Shown: one piece after another, positions 42,790 to 51,389 of the stretch
Position numbering within the stretch: the first letter of the stretch is position 1
Layout: each line of letters begins with the position of its first letter
Assembly (NCBI RefSeq): GCF_020686945.1
Contig: NZ_JAJEPR010000001.1
Span: 186,001-250,000 of the forward strand
Length of the DNA: 64,000 nucleotides
DNA from: Limivivens faecihominis
GTDB lineage: Bacteria > Bacillota > Clostridia > Lachnospirales > Lachnospiraceae
Direction of reading: 5' to 3'
Made by a program: the position numbers and the translations under genes
The notes under the pieces: generated by a model
Database searches by the model: none
Seen by the model: only the letters and a program-made list of their open reading frames with translations
Told to the model about the DNA's origin: nothing

Positions 42790-45225
42790 ATGAAAAGAGA
42801 GCTGAAAGAGTCTTTTGAAATACGGGTAGCCGGAACCGAGGACTGGTATTCCATGACCGTTCCGGGTTCCGCCATGGACACCCTTGTGAAGGCAGGCGTT
42901 CTGCCCGATCCCTACTATGGAGAGAACGAGTATCAGGTGCGGGAATTTTTCCGCAACGATTTTGACATCCGGGGTCATTTTACCGTAAGCCCGGAGGAGT
43001 TTAAAGCCGGTCATATGCTTCTGGTCTTCAACGGCATCGACACCGTGGCTGACCTTTATCTCAACGGTCACAAACTGGGCCACACAGAAAACATGCACCG
43101 CCGCTTTACTTTTGACATCAAAAAATATGCGAAAGAGGGAGACAACCTCCTGGAAATCCACCTTGCTTCCCCGCTGAACTTTATCGAGTCTTACAAACCC
43201 GCAAAAGGCCGCGAGATCCATATGTGCAACACCGGCACGATGCCGGGCAACCAGTATATCAGAAAACCCCACTGCATGTTTGGCTGGGACTGGGGTCCCC
43301 AGCTTCCGGATGCCGGCATTTTCCGTGAGATCGAGCTTGTGACCTACGAGAAAGCCCGCCTGATGGACACCCTGATTCGCCAGAAACACGAGGAAGGTCA
43401 GGTAACGCTGACGATGACCACCGATGTGGAAAAGGATGCGGACGCAAAGGTGAAGCTTACCTATGAGGTTATGGATCCTGACGGAAAACTTCTCTATCTG
43501 GGAGAGGATTCCAGCGTGAAAATCGAGGAGCCGAGACTCTGGTGGCCTCACGGAAGCGGAGAGCAGCCCCTTTATACGGTCCGCGTACTCATGGAGAGCG
43601 AGGGCGAGGAGGCCCAGGAGAAGCTTTACCGCATCGGTCTTCGTACGGTGACGGTTTCCAGAGAGGATGACGAGTGGGGCCAGGAATTTGCCATCACCGT
43701 CAACGGAAAGAAGATCTTCGCAAGAGGAGCTGACTATATCCCCGACGACTGTTATTATTCCAGACTGACCCGAGAGGTGTTTCTGCGAGATGTGCAGGCA
43801 GCAGTATTTGCCAATTTCAACTGCCTCCGGATCTGGGGTGGCGGCTATTATCCCGCCGATGAGTTCTACGATCTCTGCGATGAGTACGGTATTCTGCTCT
43901 GGCAGGATCTCATGTATGCCTGCAACATTTACGACCTCACCGAGTCCTTCAAGGAGAATATCGTGGAGGAGGCAAGGGACAACATCCTTCGTTTCCGGAA
44001 CCATGCCAGCCTGGGCCTGATCTGCGGAAACAACGAGCTGGAATCCGCCTGGACCGACTGGACAGCCATGAAATGCCATGCGCCTTCTCTCAAGAGAGAT
44101 TACCTCATTCAGTTCGAGTACCTTCTCGCCAACGTGGTGAAAGAGACCGCGCCGGATGCCTTCTACTGGCCCTCTTCCCCGTCCTCAGGCGGAAGCTTTG
44201 ACAAGCCCAACGACGACAACCGCGGAGATGCTCACTACTGGGACGTATGGCACGGCCAGCTGCCCTTCAGCGAGTATCTGAACCACTATTTCCGTTTCTG
44301 CTCTGAGTTCGGTTTCCAGTCTCTGCCTTCCATCAAGACGATTGAGACCTTCACCGAGGAAAAAGACCGGAACCTCTTCTCCAAAGTCATGGAGAGCCAT
44401 CAGAAGAACCCGGCAGCCAACGGAAAGATTCTCTATTATCTCTCCGAGACCTTCCGTTACCCGAGAGACCTCTCCGGCCTGACTTTCTTAAGTCAGATCC
44501 TTCAGGGTTACGCGATGAAGGTCGCTACCGAGCACTGGAGAAGAAACCGCGGCAGATGTATGGGAAGCATTTACTGGCAGTTCAACGACAACTGGCCTGT
44601 GGCTTCCTGGTCCAGCATGGATTATTACGGAAGATACAAGGCGCTTCACTATATGGCCCGCGTCTTCAACGAGGCCGTAGCGGGCAGCATCCGCAAAGAG
44701 GGAAATACCATGGGCTTCTGGATCTCCAACGAGAGCCTGAAAGAAGCCGCTGTGGAGGTAAAAGTAAGCCTTAAGGATCTGGATTTCAAGGTGCTCTATG
44801 AGGAGACCGTTTCCGGAACCGTGGCTCCGCTTTCCGCTGTGGACCTTCTCACGAAGGATTTTTCCGAGCTGATCGAGGGCCGCAGCGAGCAGGTCTTTGT
44901 CACCATGGAATACAAAGTTACCGACAAAGAGACCGGAAAAACTGAGGAGCGCTGCGAGTTTGAGACCTTCGTTCCCGTGAAACATCTGGAACTCAAGGAC
45001 CCGGAGCTTACCGTTTCCTGCGCTGAGGACGGCACTGTGACGATCTCTGCCAAGAGCTTTGCTCCCTACTGCATGGTCGAGGGCGTTAACGAGGATATCA
45101 TCTGGGACAGCAACGTCCTGGCTATGACAGACGGAAATGCGAAGGTCCTGCATCCGGTGAAAGGCGTTGTTCCGGGAGTGAAGCCGGAGATTCGCGTTTA
45201 CGATGTATATCATACTTATGCATAA
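42790..45225 (+). CDS. GH2 beta-mannosidase
   Basis: 811 residues, no signal peptide. Jelly-roll N domain (NDFDIRGHFTV, VFNGIDTVADLYLNG), CMFGWDWGPQLPD, and the barrel with acid/base Glu in CGNNELESAW (about 415) and nucleophile Glu in SEFGFQSLPS (about 505). The WDWGP and EFGFQS patterns separate beta-mannosidases from beta-galactosidases in GH2. It releases mannose from beta-linked chains such as mannan fragments or the N-glycan core. Same strand as GH43 and GH1. Confidence 0.9.
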   Translation: MKRELKESFEIRVAGTEDWYSMTVPGSAMDTLVKAGVLPDPYYGENEYQVREFFRNDFDIRGHFTVSPEEFKAGHMLLVFNGIDTVADLYLNGHKLGHTENMHRRFTFDIKKYAKEGDNLLEIHLASPLNFIESYKPAKGREIHMCNTGTMPGNQYIRKPHCMFGWDWGPQLPDAGIFREIELVTYEKARLMDTLIRQKHEEGQVTLTMTTDVEKDADAKVKLTYEVMDPDGKLLYLGEDSSVKIEEPRLWWPHGSGEQPLYTVRVLMESEGEEAQEKLYRIGLRTVTVSREDDEWGQEFAITVNGKKIFARGADYIPDDCYYSRLTREVFLRDVQAAVFANFNCLRIWGGGYYPADEFYDLCDEYGILLWQDLMYACNIYDLTESFKENIVEEARDNILRFRNHASLGLICGNNELESAWTDWTAMKCHAPSLKRDYLIQFEYLLANVVKETAPDAFYWPSSPSSGGSFDKPNDDNRGDAHYWDVWHGQLPFSEYLNHYFRFCSEFGFQSLPSIKTIETFTEEKDRNLFSKVMESHQKNPAANGKILYYLSETFRYPRDLSGLTFLSQILQGYAMKVATEHWRRNRGRCMGSIYWQFNDNWPVASWSSMDYYGRYKALHYMARVFNEAVAGSIRKEGNTMGFWISNESLKEAAVEVKVSLKDLDFKVLYEETVSGTVAPLSAVDLLTKDFSELIEGRSEQVFVTMEYKVTDKETGKTEERCEFETFVPVKHLELKDPELTVSCAEDGTVTISAKSFAPYCMVEGVNEDIIWDSNVLAMTDGNAKVLHPVKGVVPGVKPEIRVYDVYHTYA

Positions 45226-45309
45226 AAAAGAAGCTGGGGTCAAAAGATCTTTTGACTCCGGAAAAAGAGGACAGAAAGCTGTCCAGGATAAGAAAGGAGA
45301 CATACACAA

Positions 45310-46674
45310 ATGAGCTTCAGAAAGGATTTTGTATGGGGAGCGGCTACCGCTTCCTATCAGGTGGAAGGAGCCGCCTACGAGGACGGCAAGGGACTGAATA
45401 TCTGGGATGTATTCTGCAAAGAGGATGGTCATGTCTATGAGCACCACACAGGCGATGTGGCCTGCGACCAGTATCACCGCTACAAAGAAGATGTGGCCAT
45501 CATGAAGGAGCTGGGCCTGAAAGCCTATCGTTTTTCCGTAAACTGGGCCCGCATCCTGCCGGAAGGAATCGGGAAAGTCAATGAGAAAGGCCTCGCTTAT
45601 TACGATAACCTCGTAAACTGCCTGATCGAGAACGGTATTGAGCCCTATATGACTCTCTATCACTGGGATCTTCCCTACGCCCTTCATCAGAAAGGCGGCT
45701 GGCTGAATCCTCAGTCTCCGGAATGGTTCTATGAGTATGCAAAGCTGATGGCCGCTCATTTTTCTGACCGTGTCAGCCATTTCTTCACCTTCAACGAGCC
45801 CCAGTGTACCGTCGGCCTGGGCTATGTGACCGGCGAGCATGCACCGGGACTGAAAGTTGGCCCTTATGATTACTTCAGTATCTGGCACAACGTTCTGAAG
45901 GCTCATGGTCGCGGCGTACAGGCCATCCGTGAGGCAGCAGTCCGCCCGGTGGAAATCGGAATGGCTCCCTGCGGCGCCCTCTATTATCCGGCAACCGATT
46001 CCAAGGAGGATATCGAGGCAGCGAGAAAAGCAAACTTCTCCCTTCCCGAGGCAGATATCCGTGCAGCAAGCTGGGATGTGGCCTTCTGTGCCGATCCGGT
46101 TTTCTTAGGCCAGTATCCGGAGGATATCATGAAGAGCTTCGGCCAGTATTTCCCGAAAAATGCGGAGAAGGATCTGGAGCTGATTTCCCAGCCGCTGGAT
46201 TTCTACGGACAGAACATCTACAACGCCGTACCGGTACGGGCAGATGAAAACGGCAATCCGGTCCGTGTGGACCGTTATCCGGGCTTCCCGAAGACCGCCA
46301 TCCAGTGGCCGGTGACTCCGGAAGTTCTCTACTGGGCTCCGAAATTCCTCTATGAGCGTTACCAGAAACCTTTCTATGTGACCGAGAACGGCATGTCCTC
46401 CCATGACTGGGTATCCCTGGACGGAAAGGTTCATGACGCGAGCCGTGTGGACTTCATGCACCGCTACTTAAGAGAGTTCAAAAAAGCAGCCGCCGACGGC
46501 GTAGACCTTCGCGGTTACTTTGCCTGGTCCCTCATGGACAACTTTGAGTGGGCCTACGGCTACTCCGAGCGTTTCGGCATGGTCTATGTAGACTACCAGA
46601 CCCAGAAACGCACCGTGAAAGATTCCGGTCTCTTCTATAAAAATGTGATCGCTTCCAACGGAGAGATTCTGTAA
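45310..46674 (+). CDS. GH1 beta-glucosidase
   Basis: 454 residues. FVWGAATASYQVEGAAYEDG at the N-terminus, acid/base Glu in TFNEPQC (about 164) and nucleophile Glu in YVTENGMS (about 359) are the GH1 signatures. No 6-phosphate-binding pattern typical of the PTS enzymes was recognised, so a plain beta-glucosidase or beta-mannosidase-like activity is likely. AAAGGAG precedes the start. A terminator follows at 46682. Confidence 0.92.
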   Translation: MSFRKDFVWGAATASYQVEGAAYEDGKGLNIWDVFCKEDGHVYEHHTGDVACDQYHRYKEDVAIMKELGLKAYRFSVNWARILPEGIGKVNEKGLAYYDNLVNCLIENGIEPYMTLYHWDLPYALHQKGGWLNPQSPEWFYEYAKLMAAHFSDRVSHFFTFNEPQCTVGLGYVTGEHAPGLKVGPYDYFSIWHNVLKAHGRGVQAIREAAVRPVEIGMAPCGALYYPATDSKEDIEAARKANFSLPEADIRAASWDVAFCADPVFLGQYPEDIMKSFGQYFPKNAEKDLELISQPLDFYGQNIYNAVPVRADENGNPVRVDRYPGFPKTAIQWPVTPEVLYWAPKFLYERYQKPFYVTENGMSSHDWVSLDGKVHDASRVDFMHRYLREFKKAAADGVDLRGYFAWSLMDNFEWAYGYSERFGMVYVDYQTQKRTVKDSGLFYKNVIASNGEIL

Positions 46675-46681
46675 GATTTAA

Positions 46682-46729
46682 AGAGACAGCCTGCGGCAAG
46701 AATGAGTTTGCGGCGGGCTGTCTTTTTTT
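46682..46729 (+). terminator. Terminator of the glycosidase operon
   Basis: AGACAGCCTGC pairs with GCGGCGGGCTGTCT, followed by seven T (to 46729). Confidence 0.85.
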
Positions 46730-46740
46730 GAAAAAATTGC

Positions 46741-46769
46741 GTGAAAAATTGCAAAAAACATGTTATGAT
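46741..46769 (+). promoter_or_regulatory. Promoter with a 235-nt structured leader for the small HTH-like gene
   Basis: GTGAAA (46741-46746), 17-base spacer, TG-extended TATGAT (46764-46769). The leader (about 46776-47010) can fold: TTTCTAA near 46785 pairs with TTAGAAA near 46844, CTGCG/CGCAG lies near 46830, and GAGGC/GCCTC near 46890. No known leader family was recognised. Confidence 0.45.
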
Positions 46770-47010
46770 ATATATAAGCATTTTATTTCTAAACATTTCT
46801 TTGTGAGACACTCTCATTTCTTTATTCGCTGCGTTCGCAGTCTTAGAAATTTCCAATGCGAGAACAGACAAACAAAAACAGAGGAGACTTCTGAGGCAGA
46901 AAAGCAGAGCCTCCTCGGCACAGCAGAAGCAGAAAACTTCTGATGTAGAGAAAATAGCAGGCTATTCAAAGATTCAGTGGTCAGAATCCTTTCGGAAGGA
47001 GGCAAAAACA

Positions 47011-47196
47011 ATGACAGGTTTTGGGGAGATGATTTTTCAGAATGGAATGGAGCAGGGCGAAAAGTCCATCGTAGAATACATGATGAAAACGGGGAAATAT
47101 TCGCTGGAGGAGATTTCTGCCATCACAGGGGTTTCCATGGAGACCGTGGAAAAAATCTCCACGGGACAGGTATATGGGTCGGAACCCCGAGATTAA
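47011..47196 (+). CDS. Small HTH-like protein, similar to C-terminal tails of Rpn/PD-(D/E)XK proteins
   Basis: 61 residues behind an excellent ribosome site (GGAAGGAGG). The end, YSLEEISAITGVSMETVEKI, forms a helix-turn-helix-like motif of the kind found at the tail of Rpn-family transposase-like nucleases. The nuclease part is absent and no decayed remainder is visible upstream. The good ribosome site, promoter and long leader argue for a real small gene rather than a fragment. Function unknown. Confidence 0.5.
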   Translation: MTGFGEMIFQNGMEQGEKSIVEYMMKTGKYSLEEISAITGVSMETVEKISTGQVYGSEPRD

Positions 47197-47228
47197 CAAA
47201 AATTTAACAAAAAATCCATTTCTTCTGC

Positions 47229-47257
47229 TTGACAGCGGAAAAATCAAGTGCTATAAC
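47229..47257 (+). promoter_or_regulatory. Promoter upstream of the kinase-like gene
   Basis: TTGACA (47229-47234), 17-base spacer, TATAAC (47252-47257). The transcript would begin near 47264, leaving a leader of about 255 nt. Confidence 0.7.
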
Positions 47258-47294
47258 ATAGCAAGAACAAAAGAAGCAGGGAACAATAGATTAT

Positions 47295-47331
47295 TCAGGA
47301 ATTCGGAAAACGATTTCCTGATGATTTTTTT
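47295..47331 (+). terminator. Early terminator / attenuator in the kinase-like gene leader
   Basis: TCAGGAA (47295-47301) and TTCCTGA (47315-47321), then TGA and seven T. It lies only about 30 bases after the predicted start point. The remaining leader has a GGCAGA/TCTGCC hairpin and a GGAAGCTTCC palindrome. Confidence 0.55.
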
Positions 47332-47517
47332 GAGCCTACAGGTTTACACTGGGGAGGGTGGAACCTGAGTTGGAAGCTTCCGGTTCGATAACCATGATAA
47401 GCGGCAGACACGGGAAGGCTTAGCGTATCTGCCTTGACATATATTTGCGGTGCCAGAGAGCAGCAGCATGGTGCAGGACTACGGGCATTGCTATTATTAC
47501 GAAGGAAGGACATTACA

Positions 47518-48138
47518 ATGGTTAAGAAACTGATACTGGTTACTTCTCCGCCCGCATGCGGAAAAACTTACATTTCAAAAGCACTTGCAGCACGTCTGGA
47601 GCATGTAGTATATCTGGATAAAGATACGCTCATCACCCTTTCCAAGCAGATTTTTAAAGTGGCGAATCAGCCCTACAACCGCAGCAGCCAGTTCTTCGAG
47701 GACAACATCCGCGATTACGAGTATGACTGTGTTGTGGATCTGGCTCTGGAAGCTCTGGATTATGAGGACAAGGTGCTGATCAATGCTCCCTTTACCCGCG
47801 AGATCCGCGATATGGACTACATCAAAGGCCTGGAGAAAAAGCTCGCTGAGAAAAACGCCACCCTCGTGGTTGTCTGGGTTGAGACCTCTCCGGAGATCGT
47901 TCATAAGCGCATGATCGACAGAAACTCTGACAGAGATACCTGGAAGCTGGAGCACTGGGATGAGTACATCGCAGGCTGTAACTTTGAGATTCCGGAGAAT
48001 CTCAAACGTCCGGGAGCCAAAGATTCCCTTATTATCTTTAAGAATAACAATGAGAAAGAATTTGAGAATTCCATGAAGAAATGTGTTTCCATTCTGGATG
48101 AAACCATGAACGAGGATTCCCTTCAGCAGGTAGGCTGA
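47518..48138 (+). CDS. P-loop kinase-like protein
   Basis: 206 residues from ATG 47518 (GAAGGAAGGACATTACA upstream; the longer frame to 47434 has no site). Walker A is SPPACGKTY (about 9-17) at the extreme N-terminus. A VVVWVETSPEIVHKRMIDR segment resembles the lid and base region of small-molecule or tRNA kinases (AAA_33 type). The C-terminal part is acidic. Substrate unknown. It has its own promoter, an attenuator-like leader and a strong terminator, so it is a regulated single gene. Confidence 0.7.
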   Translation: MVKKLILVTSPPACGKTYISKALAARLEHVVYLDKDTLITLSKQIFKVANQPYNRSSQFFEDNIRDYEYDCVVDLALEALDYEDKVLINAPFTREIRDMDYIKGLEKKLAEKNATLVVVWVETSPEIVHKRMIDRNSDRDTWKLEHWDEYIAGCNFEIPENLKRPGAKDSLIIFKNNNEKEFENSMKKCVSILDETMNEDSLQQVG

Positions 48139-48158
48139 ATTATTTGAAAAAATATATA

Positions 48159-48199
48159 CCCCGGAACTGTGGCTGAGAAAGCTACAGTTCCGGGGTTTT
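48159..48199 (+). terminator. Terminator of the kinase-like gene
   Basis: CCCCGGAACTGT pairs with ACAGTTCCGGGG (12 bp), followed by TTTT. Confidence 0.88.
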
Positions 48200-48333
48200 C
48201 TTGTTAACAGGAAAATCCATTGGAATTACTTGTTACACAAAAAAATCCGAGCAGGATCGCATTGCGCCGGAGAGTCCTGCAAATAAGACTTTTTATCCGA
48301 AAGCAGGAGCGAAAAGTTCCTTCAGAAAACTGG

Positions 48334-48362
48334 GTGACGCAGACCAAAAACTGTGTTACACT
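48334..48362 (+). promoter_or_regulatory. Possible promoter of the GH38 gene
   Basis: GTGACG (48334-48339), 17-base spacer, TACACT (48357-48362). The rest of 48200-48470 shows nothing recognisable. The open frame through it is not supported as coding. Confidence 0.4.
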
Positions 48363-48470
48363 GACAGCACGATGCGAAATTGCACAGGCGGCCTTGTATT
48401 AAAACGATTTGCAGGGACTGCCAATATCATAACGCCGCCGGAAAAACGATGGACGGAAAGCGAGGATCAT

Positions 48471-51206
48471 ATGAAGACAACCGTACACATCATCTCTCAT
48501 TCCCACTGGGACCGGGAGTGGTATTTACCTTTTGAGAAACACAGAGTCAAACTCATCGAACTGATGGATAACGCCATGGAGCTTTTTGAAAAGGATGAGC
48601 GTTACCGGAATTTCCATCTGGACGGGCAGACCATCGTTCTGGACGACTATCTGGAGATCCACCCGGAGAACCGGGAAAAACTGAAAAAATATGTGCAGGA
48701 AGGCCGTTTCCATGTGGGCCCCTGGTACATCCTTCAGGATGAGTTCCTGACCAGCGGTGAGGCGGCCGTGCGAAACCTCCTCACCGGCATGCGGGAGGCG
48801 AAAGAGTTCGGCGGCCTCTGCCCGGTGGGCTATTTCCCGGATGCCTTCGGAAACGCAGGTCAGATGCCCCAGCTTCTCAAGCAGGCCGGCATGAAGGCGG
48901 TGGCTTTCGGTCGCGGCGTGAAGCCTGTGGGATTTAATAATGAAGCGAAAGAGGGCGGAGCTTACGAATCCACCTATTCCGAGATGAACTGGGAGTCCAT
49001 GGACGGCAGCGGCCTTCTGGGCATCCTCTTCGCCAACTGGTACAACAATGGGGCGGAGATTCCCGTGGAGCCGGAGGAGGCGAAGGAATACTGGGATCAG
49101 CGCTTCAAGGCGGCGAAGCACTTTGCCGGAACCAGCCAGCTTCTCTTCATGAACGGCTGCGACCATCAGCCTGTGCAGAAGGATCTGGGAGACGCCATCG
49201 AGACGGCCCGGAAACTCTATCCCGATATCGATTTTATCCATTCCGATTTTGAGACCTACGTTCAGGCAGTAGAAAAGGATCTGGAAGAAAATCCCACAAA
49301 CAGTCTTTCCACGGTCCGCGGCGAGCTCACGAGCCAGGAAACCGACGGCTTCTGGACTCTGGTAAACACCTGCTCCTCCCATGTGGAATTGAAAAAAGAG
49401 AACCGCCGGGGCGAGGCTGCCCTCGAAAAAGAGGCGGAGCCCCTGGCAGCTCTGGCGGCCCTGGCCGGTAAGGAATATCCCGAGGATCTTCTGCGCTACA
49501 GCTGGAAAAAGCTCATGCAGAACCATCCTCATGACAGCATCTGCGGCTGCAGTGTGGACGCGGACAACGACGAGATGAAGACCCGTTTCGACAAGAGCCG
49601 CCAGGTGGCCGAGACCGTGACGGAGGAGAGCGCGAAATATCTGGCAGATCAGATCGATACGGAAAACGCCGGAGGCCTTCCTTTTATTGTCTTCAATCCC
49701 AGCGGCTGGGAGCGCAGCGGCCTCGTGGAAGCCATTCTTGACTATGAGCTGGATTACGACCGTTTCATCTGGAATGGCTATGACCGGATGAAGGCTCTGT
49801 CCCTTCCGGAATTTGTCCTGAAAGACGCCGATGGAAACGAGATCCCGGCGAAGGTGGAGGATCTGGGCGCGAATTTTGGTTACTTCCTGCCGGACGACCG
49901 TTTCCGCGAGCCCTACATGGCAAGACAGCTTCGCGTGACCTTCGAGGCGGAGAAGGTTCCGGCTCTGGGGCATCGCCTCTATCAGCTGAAGAAAGCCGCG
50001 CCGACGAAAGAGAAGACCAGCCTCGTCACCGGCGAAAACACGATGGAAAATGCCTTCCTCAAAGTAGAAATTCTGAAAGACGGCACCTACACCCTGACGG
50101 AGAAAAATTCCGGCAGAACCTACGGTCCGCTGGGCTATTTTGAGGACACCGGGGACATCGGAAACGAGTACCTCTATGTGCAGCCGAAAAACACGACTCC
50201 CATTGTGACCAAGGGCACTCCGGCGAAGATCACGCTGGAGGAGGATCTGCCGTACCGGGCTGTTTACCGCATCGAAAGCCGCGTCGAGATTCCGGAAAGC
50301 GCCGATGAGACTCTGGCTGAGGAGCGGAGACGCTGCAGCGACTTCTTCGGAAGAAAAGCAGGCCGCAGCGAAAAAACGGTGCCCCTCGTTCTCACCACAA
50401 AGCTTTCCCTTGAGAAGAACGGAAAAGGCGTCAGTGCCGAGACTACCTTCGAGAATCTGGCCAAAGATCATCGGGTACGGGTGATTCTGCCCACCGGTCT
50501 TGCCACGGAGCAGCACTTCGCAGACTGCCCCTTCGAGCTTGTGAAACGGAACAATCATCACAGTGCCGGGTGGAAAAATTCCAGCGGCTGTGAGCATCAG
50601 CAGCGTTTCACAGCTATGGAGGATGAGAAGGGCGGCCTTCTCGCAGCAAACTTCGGCCTCTATGAGTACGAGATCCTGCCGGAAAAAGACAATGCCATCG
50701 CCATCACCCTGCTTCGGGCTGTGGGAGAGATGGGAGACTGGGGCGTGTTCCCGACGCCGAAGGCCCAGCTTCCGGGAACTCATACCGCCCGCTATGGAAT
50801 TTACCCCTTTGAAAAAGGAAAGCTCTATGAGACGATAAAAGAGGGAGCACAGTTCCAGACGAGCCTTCTGGCGGTCGTGACCGACGCCCACAAAGGCAGC
50901 CTTCCCGCAGAATACAGCAATCTCAGCTGGAGCGGAGAAGGAATCGAGCTCACCGCCCTCAAGGCAAGAGAGAGCGAGAGGATGCCTGAGGGAGAAAACG
51001 ATCTGGTTCTCCGTTTCGTCAACCACAGCGATAAGCCCCAGCGCCTCACTGTGACGAAGCCGGCCTGGGCAGAAAAAGCTTTCCTGAGTAACGTCATCGA
51101 GGAAGAGCTCGAAAGACTCCCGGAAACGGAATCCACCGGCGAAATTTCCGCCTACAAACATACCCTCCGCCCATACGAGATCCTGACCCTGATCCTGCGC
51201 CGGTAA
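48471..51206 (+). CDS. GH38 alpha-mannosidase
   Basis: 911 residues from ATG 48471, where the family N-terminus VHIISHSHWDREWYLPFE begins. Zinc and catalytic residues are in HSHWD, YFPDAFGNAGQMPQ (nucleophile Asp about 124) and NHPHDSICGCSVD. Large beta domains fill the C-terminal half. No signal peptide, so it acts on imported glycans. GH38 enzymes remove alpha-linked mannose from N-glycans and similar chains. The stop TAA is the first triplet of an inverted family A element. Confidence 0.93.
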   Translation: MKTTVHIISHSHWDREWYLPFEKHRVKLIELMDNAMELFEKDERYRNFHLDGQTIVLDDYLEIHPENREKLKKYVQEGRFHVGPWYILQDEFLTSGEAAVRNLLTGMREAKEFGGLCPVGYFPDAFGNAGQMPQLLKQAGMKAVAFGRGVKPVGFNNEAKEGGAYESTYSEMNWESMDGSGLLGILFANWYNNGAEIPVEPEEAKEYWDQRFKAAKHFAGTSQLLFMNGCDHQPVQKDLGDAIETARKLYPDIDFIHSDFETYVQAVEKDLEENPTNSLSTVRGELTSQETDGFWTLVNTCSSHVELKKENRRGEAALEKEAEPLAALAALAGKEYPEDLLRYSWKKLMQNHPHDSICGCSVDADNDEMKTRFDKSRQVAETVTEESAKYLADQIDTENAGGLPFIVFNPSGWERSGLVEAILDYELDYDRFIWNGYDRMKALSLPEFVLKDADGNEIPAKVEDLGANFGYFLPDDRFREPYMARQLRVTFEAEKVPALGHRLYQLKKAAPTKEKTSLVTGENTMENAFLKVEILKDGTYTLTEKNSGRTYGPLGYFEDTGDIGNEYLYVQPKNTTPIVTKGTPAKITLEEDLPYRAVYRIESRVEIPESADETLAEERRRCSDFFGRKAGRSEKTVPLVLTTKLSLEKNGKGVSAETTFENLAKDHRVRVILPTGLATEQHFADCPFELVKRNNHHSAGWKNSSGCEHQQRFTAMEDEKGGLLAANFGLYEYEILPEKDNAIAITLLRAVGEMGDWGVFPTPKAQLPGTHTARYGIYPFEKGKLYETIKEGAQFQTSLLAVVTDAHKGSLPAEYSNLSWSGEGIELTALKARESERMPEGENDLVLRFVNHSDKPQRLTVTKPAWAEKAFLSNVIEEELERLPETESTGEISAYKHTLRPYEILTLILRR

Positions 51207-51345
51207 CTATTCAGAGCCTCAACTCGATTCCACTGCGCTTCATCTCGTTGTGGCTTCTCGCCAAATAGATTTCCAGAAAAAAGTGTTCGTTCATGCAGGC
51301 ATGACTCACACTTTTCCTGAAAATCTGCTTGGCTCTGAATAGTTA
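51204..51345 (-). repeat. Terminal-inverted-repeat element, family A copy 3 (inverted)
   Basis: Perfect 14-bp ends AACTATTCAGAGCC (51205-51218) and its complement (51331-51344). Read on the minus strand it matches the copies at 19161 and 24501 through the core (CTGGAAATCTATTTGGCGAG). Confidence 0.9.
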
Positions 51346-51346
51346 C

Positions 51347-51378
51347 AAAAAAATCCCGTCAATTTGACGGGATTTTTT
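51347..51378. terminator. Bidirectional terminator between GH38 and GH29
   Basis: A run of A, ATCCCGTCAA with TTGACGGGAT, then six T. It serves the convergent genes on both strands. Confidence 0.88.
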
Positions 51379-51389
51379 CATACCATATA

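Noticed and set aside
46728..46943. 71-codon frame in the leader of the small HTH-like gene
   Set aside because: It starts inside the terminator T run and before the predicted promoter, with no ribosome site. The composition is unlike a protein.
47264..47517. Known riboswitch (guanidine, c-di-GMP, preQ1) or T-box in the kinase-like gene leader
   Set aside because: The conserved core sequences of those classes that I know are not present.
48201..48470. 90-codon N-terminal extension of the GH38 protein
   Set aside because: It begins next to the upstream terminator, has no similarity to GH38 N-termini and would span a possible promoter. The family motif starts right after ATG 48471.
48525..51161. 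878-codon open frame on the minus strand
   Set aside because: It lies antisense inside the GH38 gene in a GC-rich region, encodes no recognisable domain and has no ribosome site. Codon bias of the real gene creates it.
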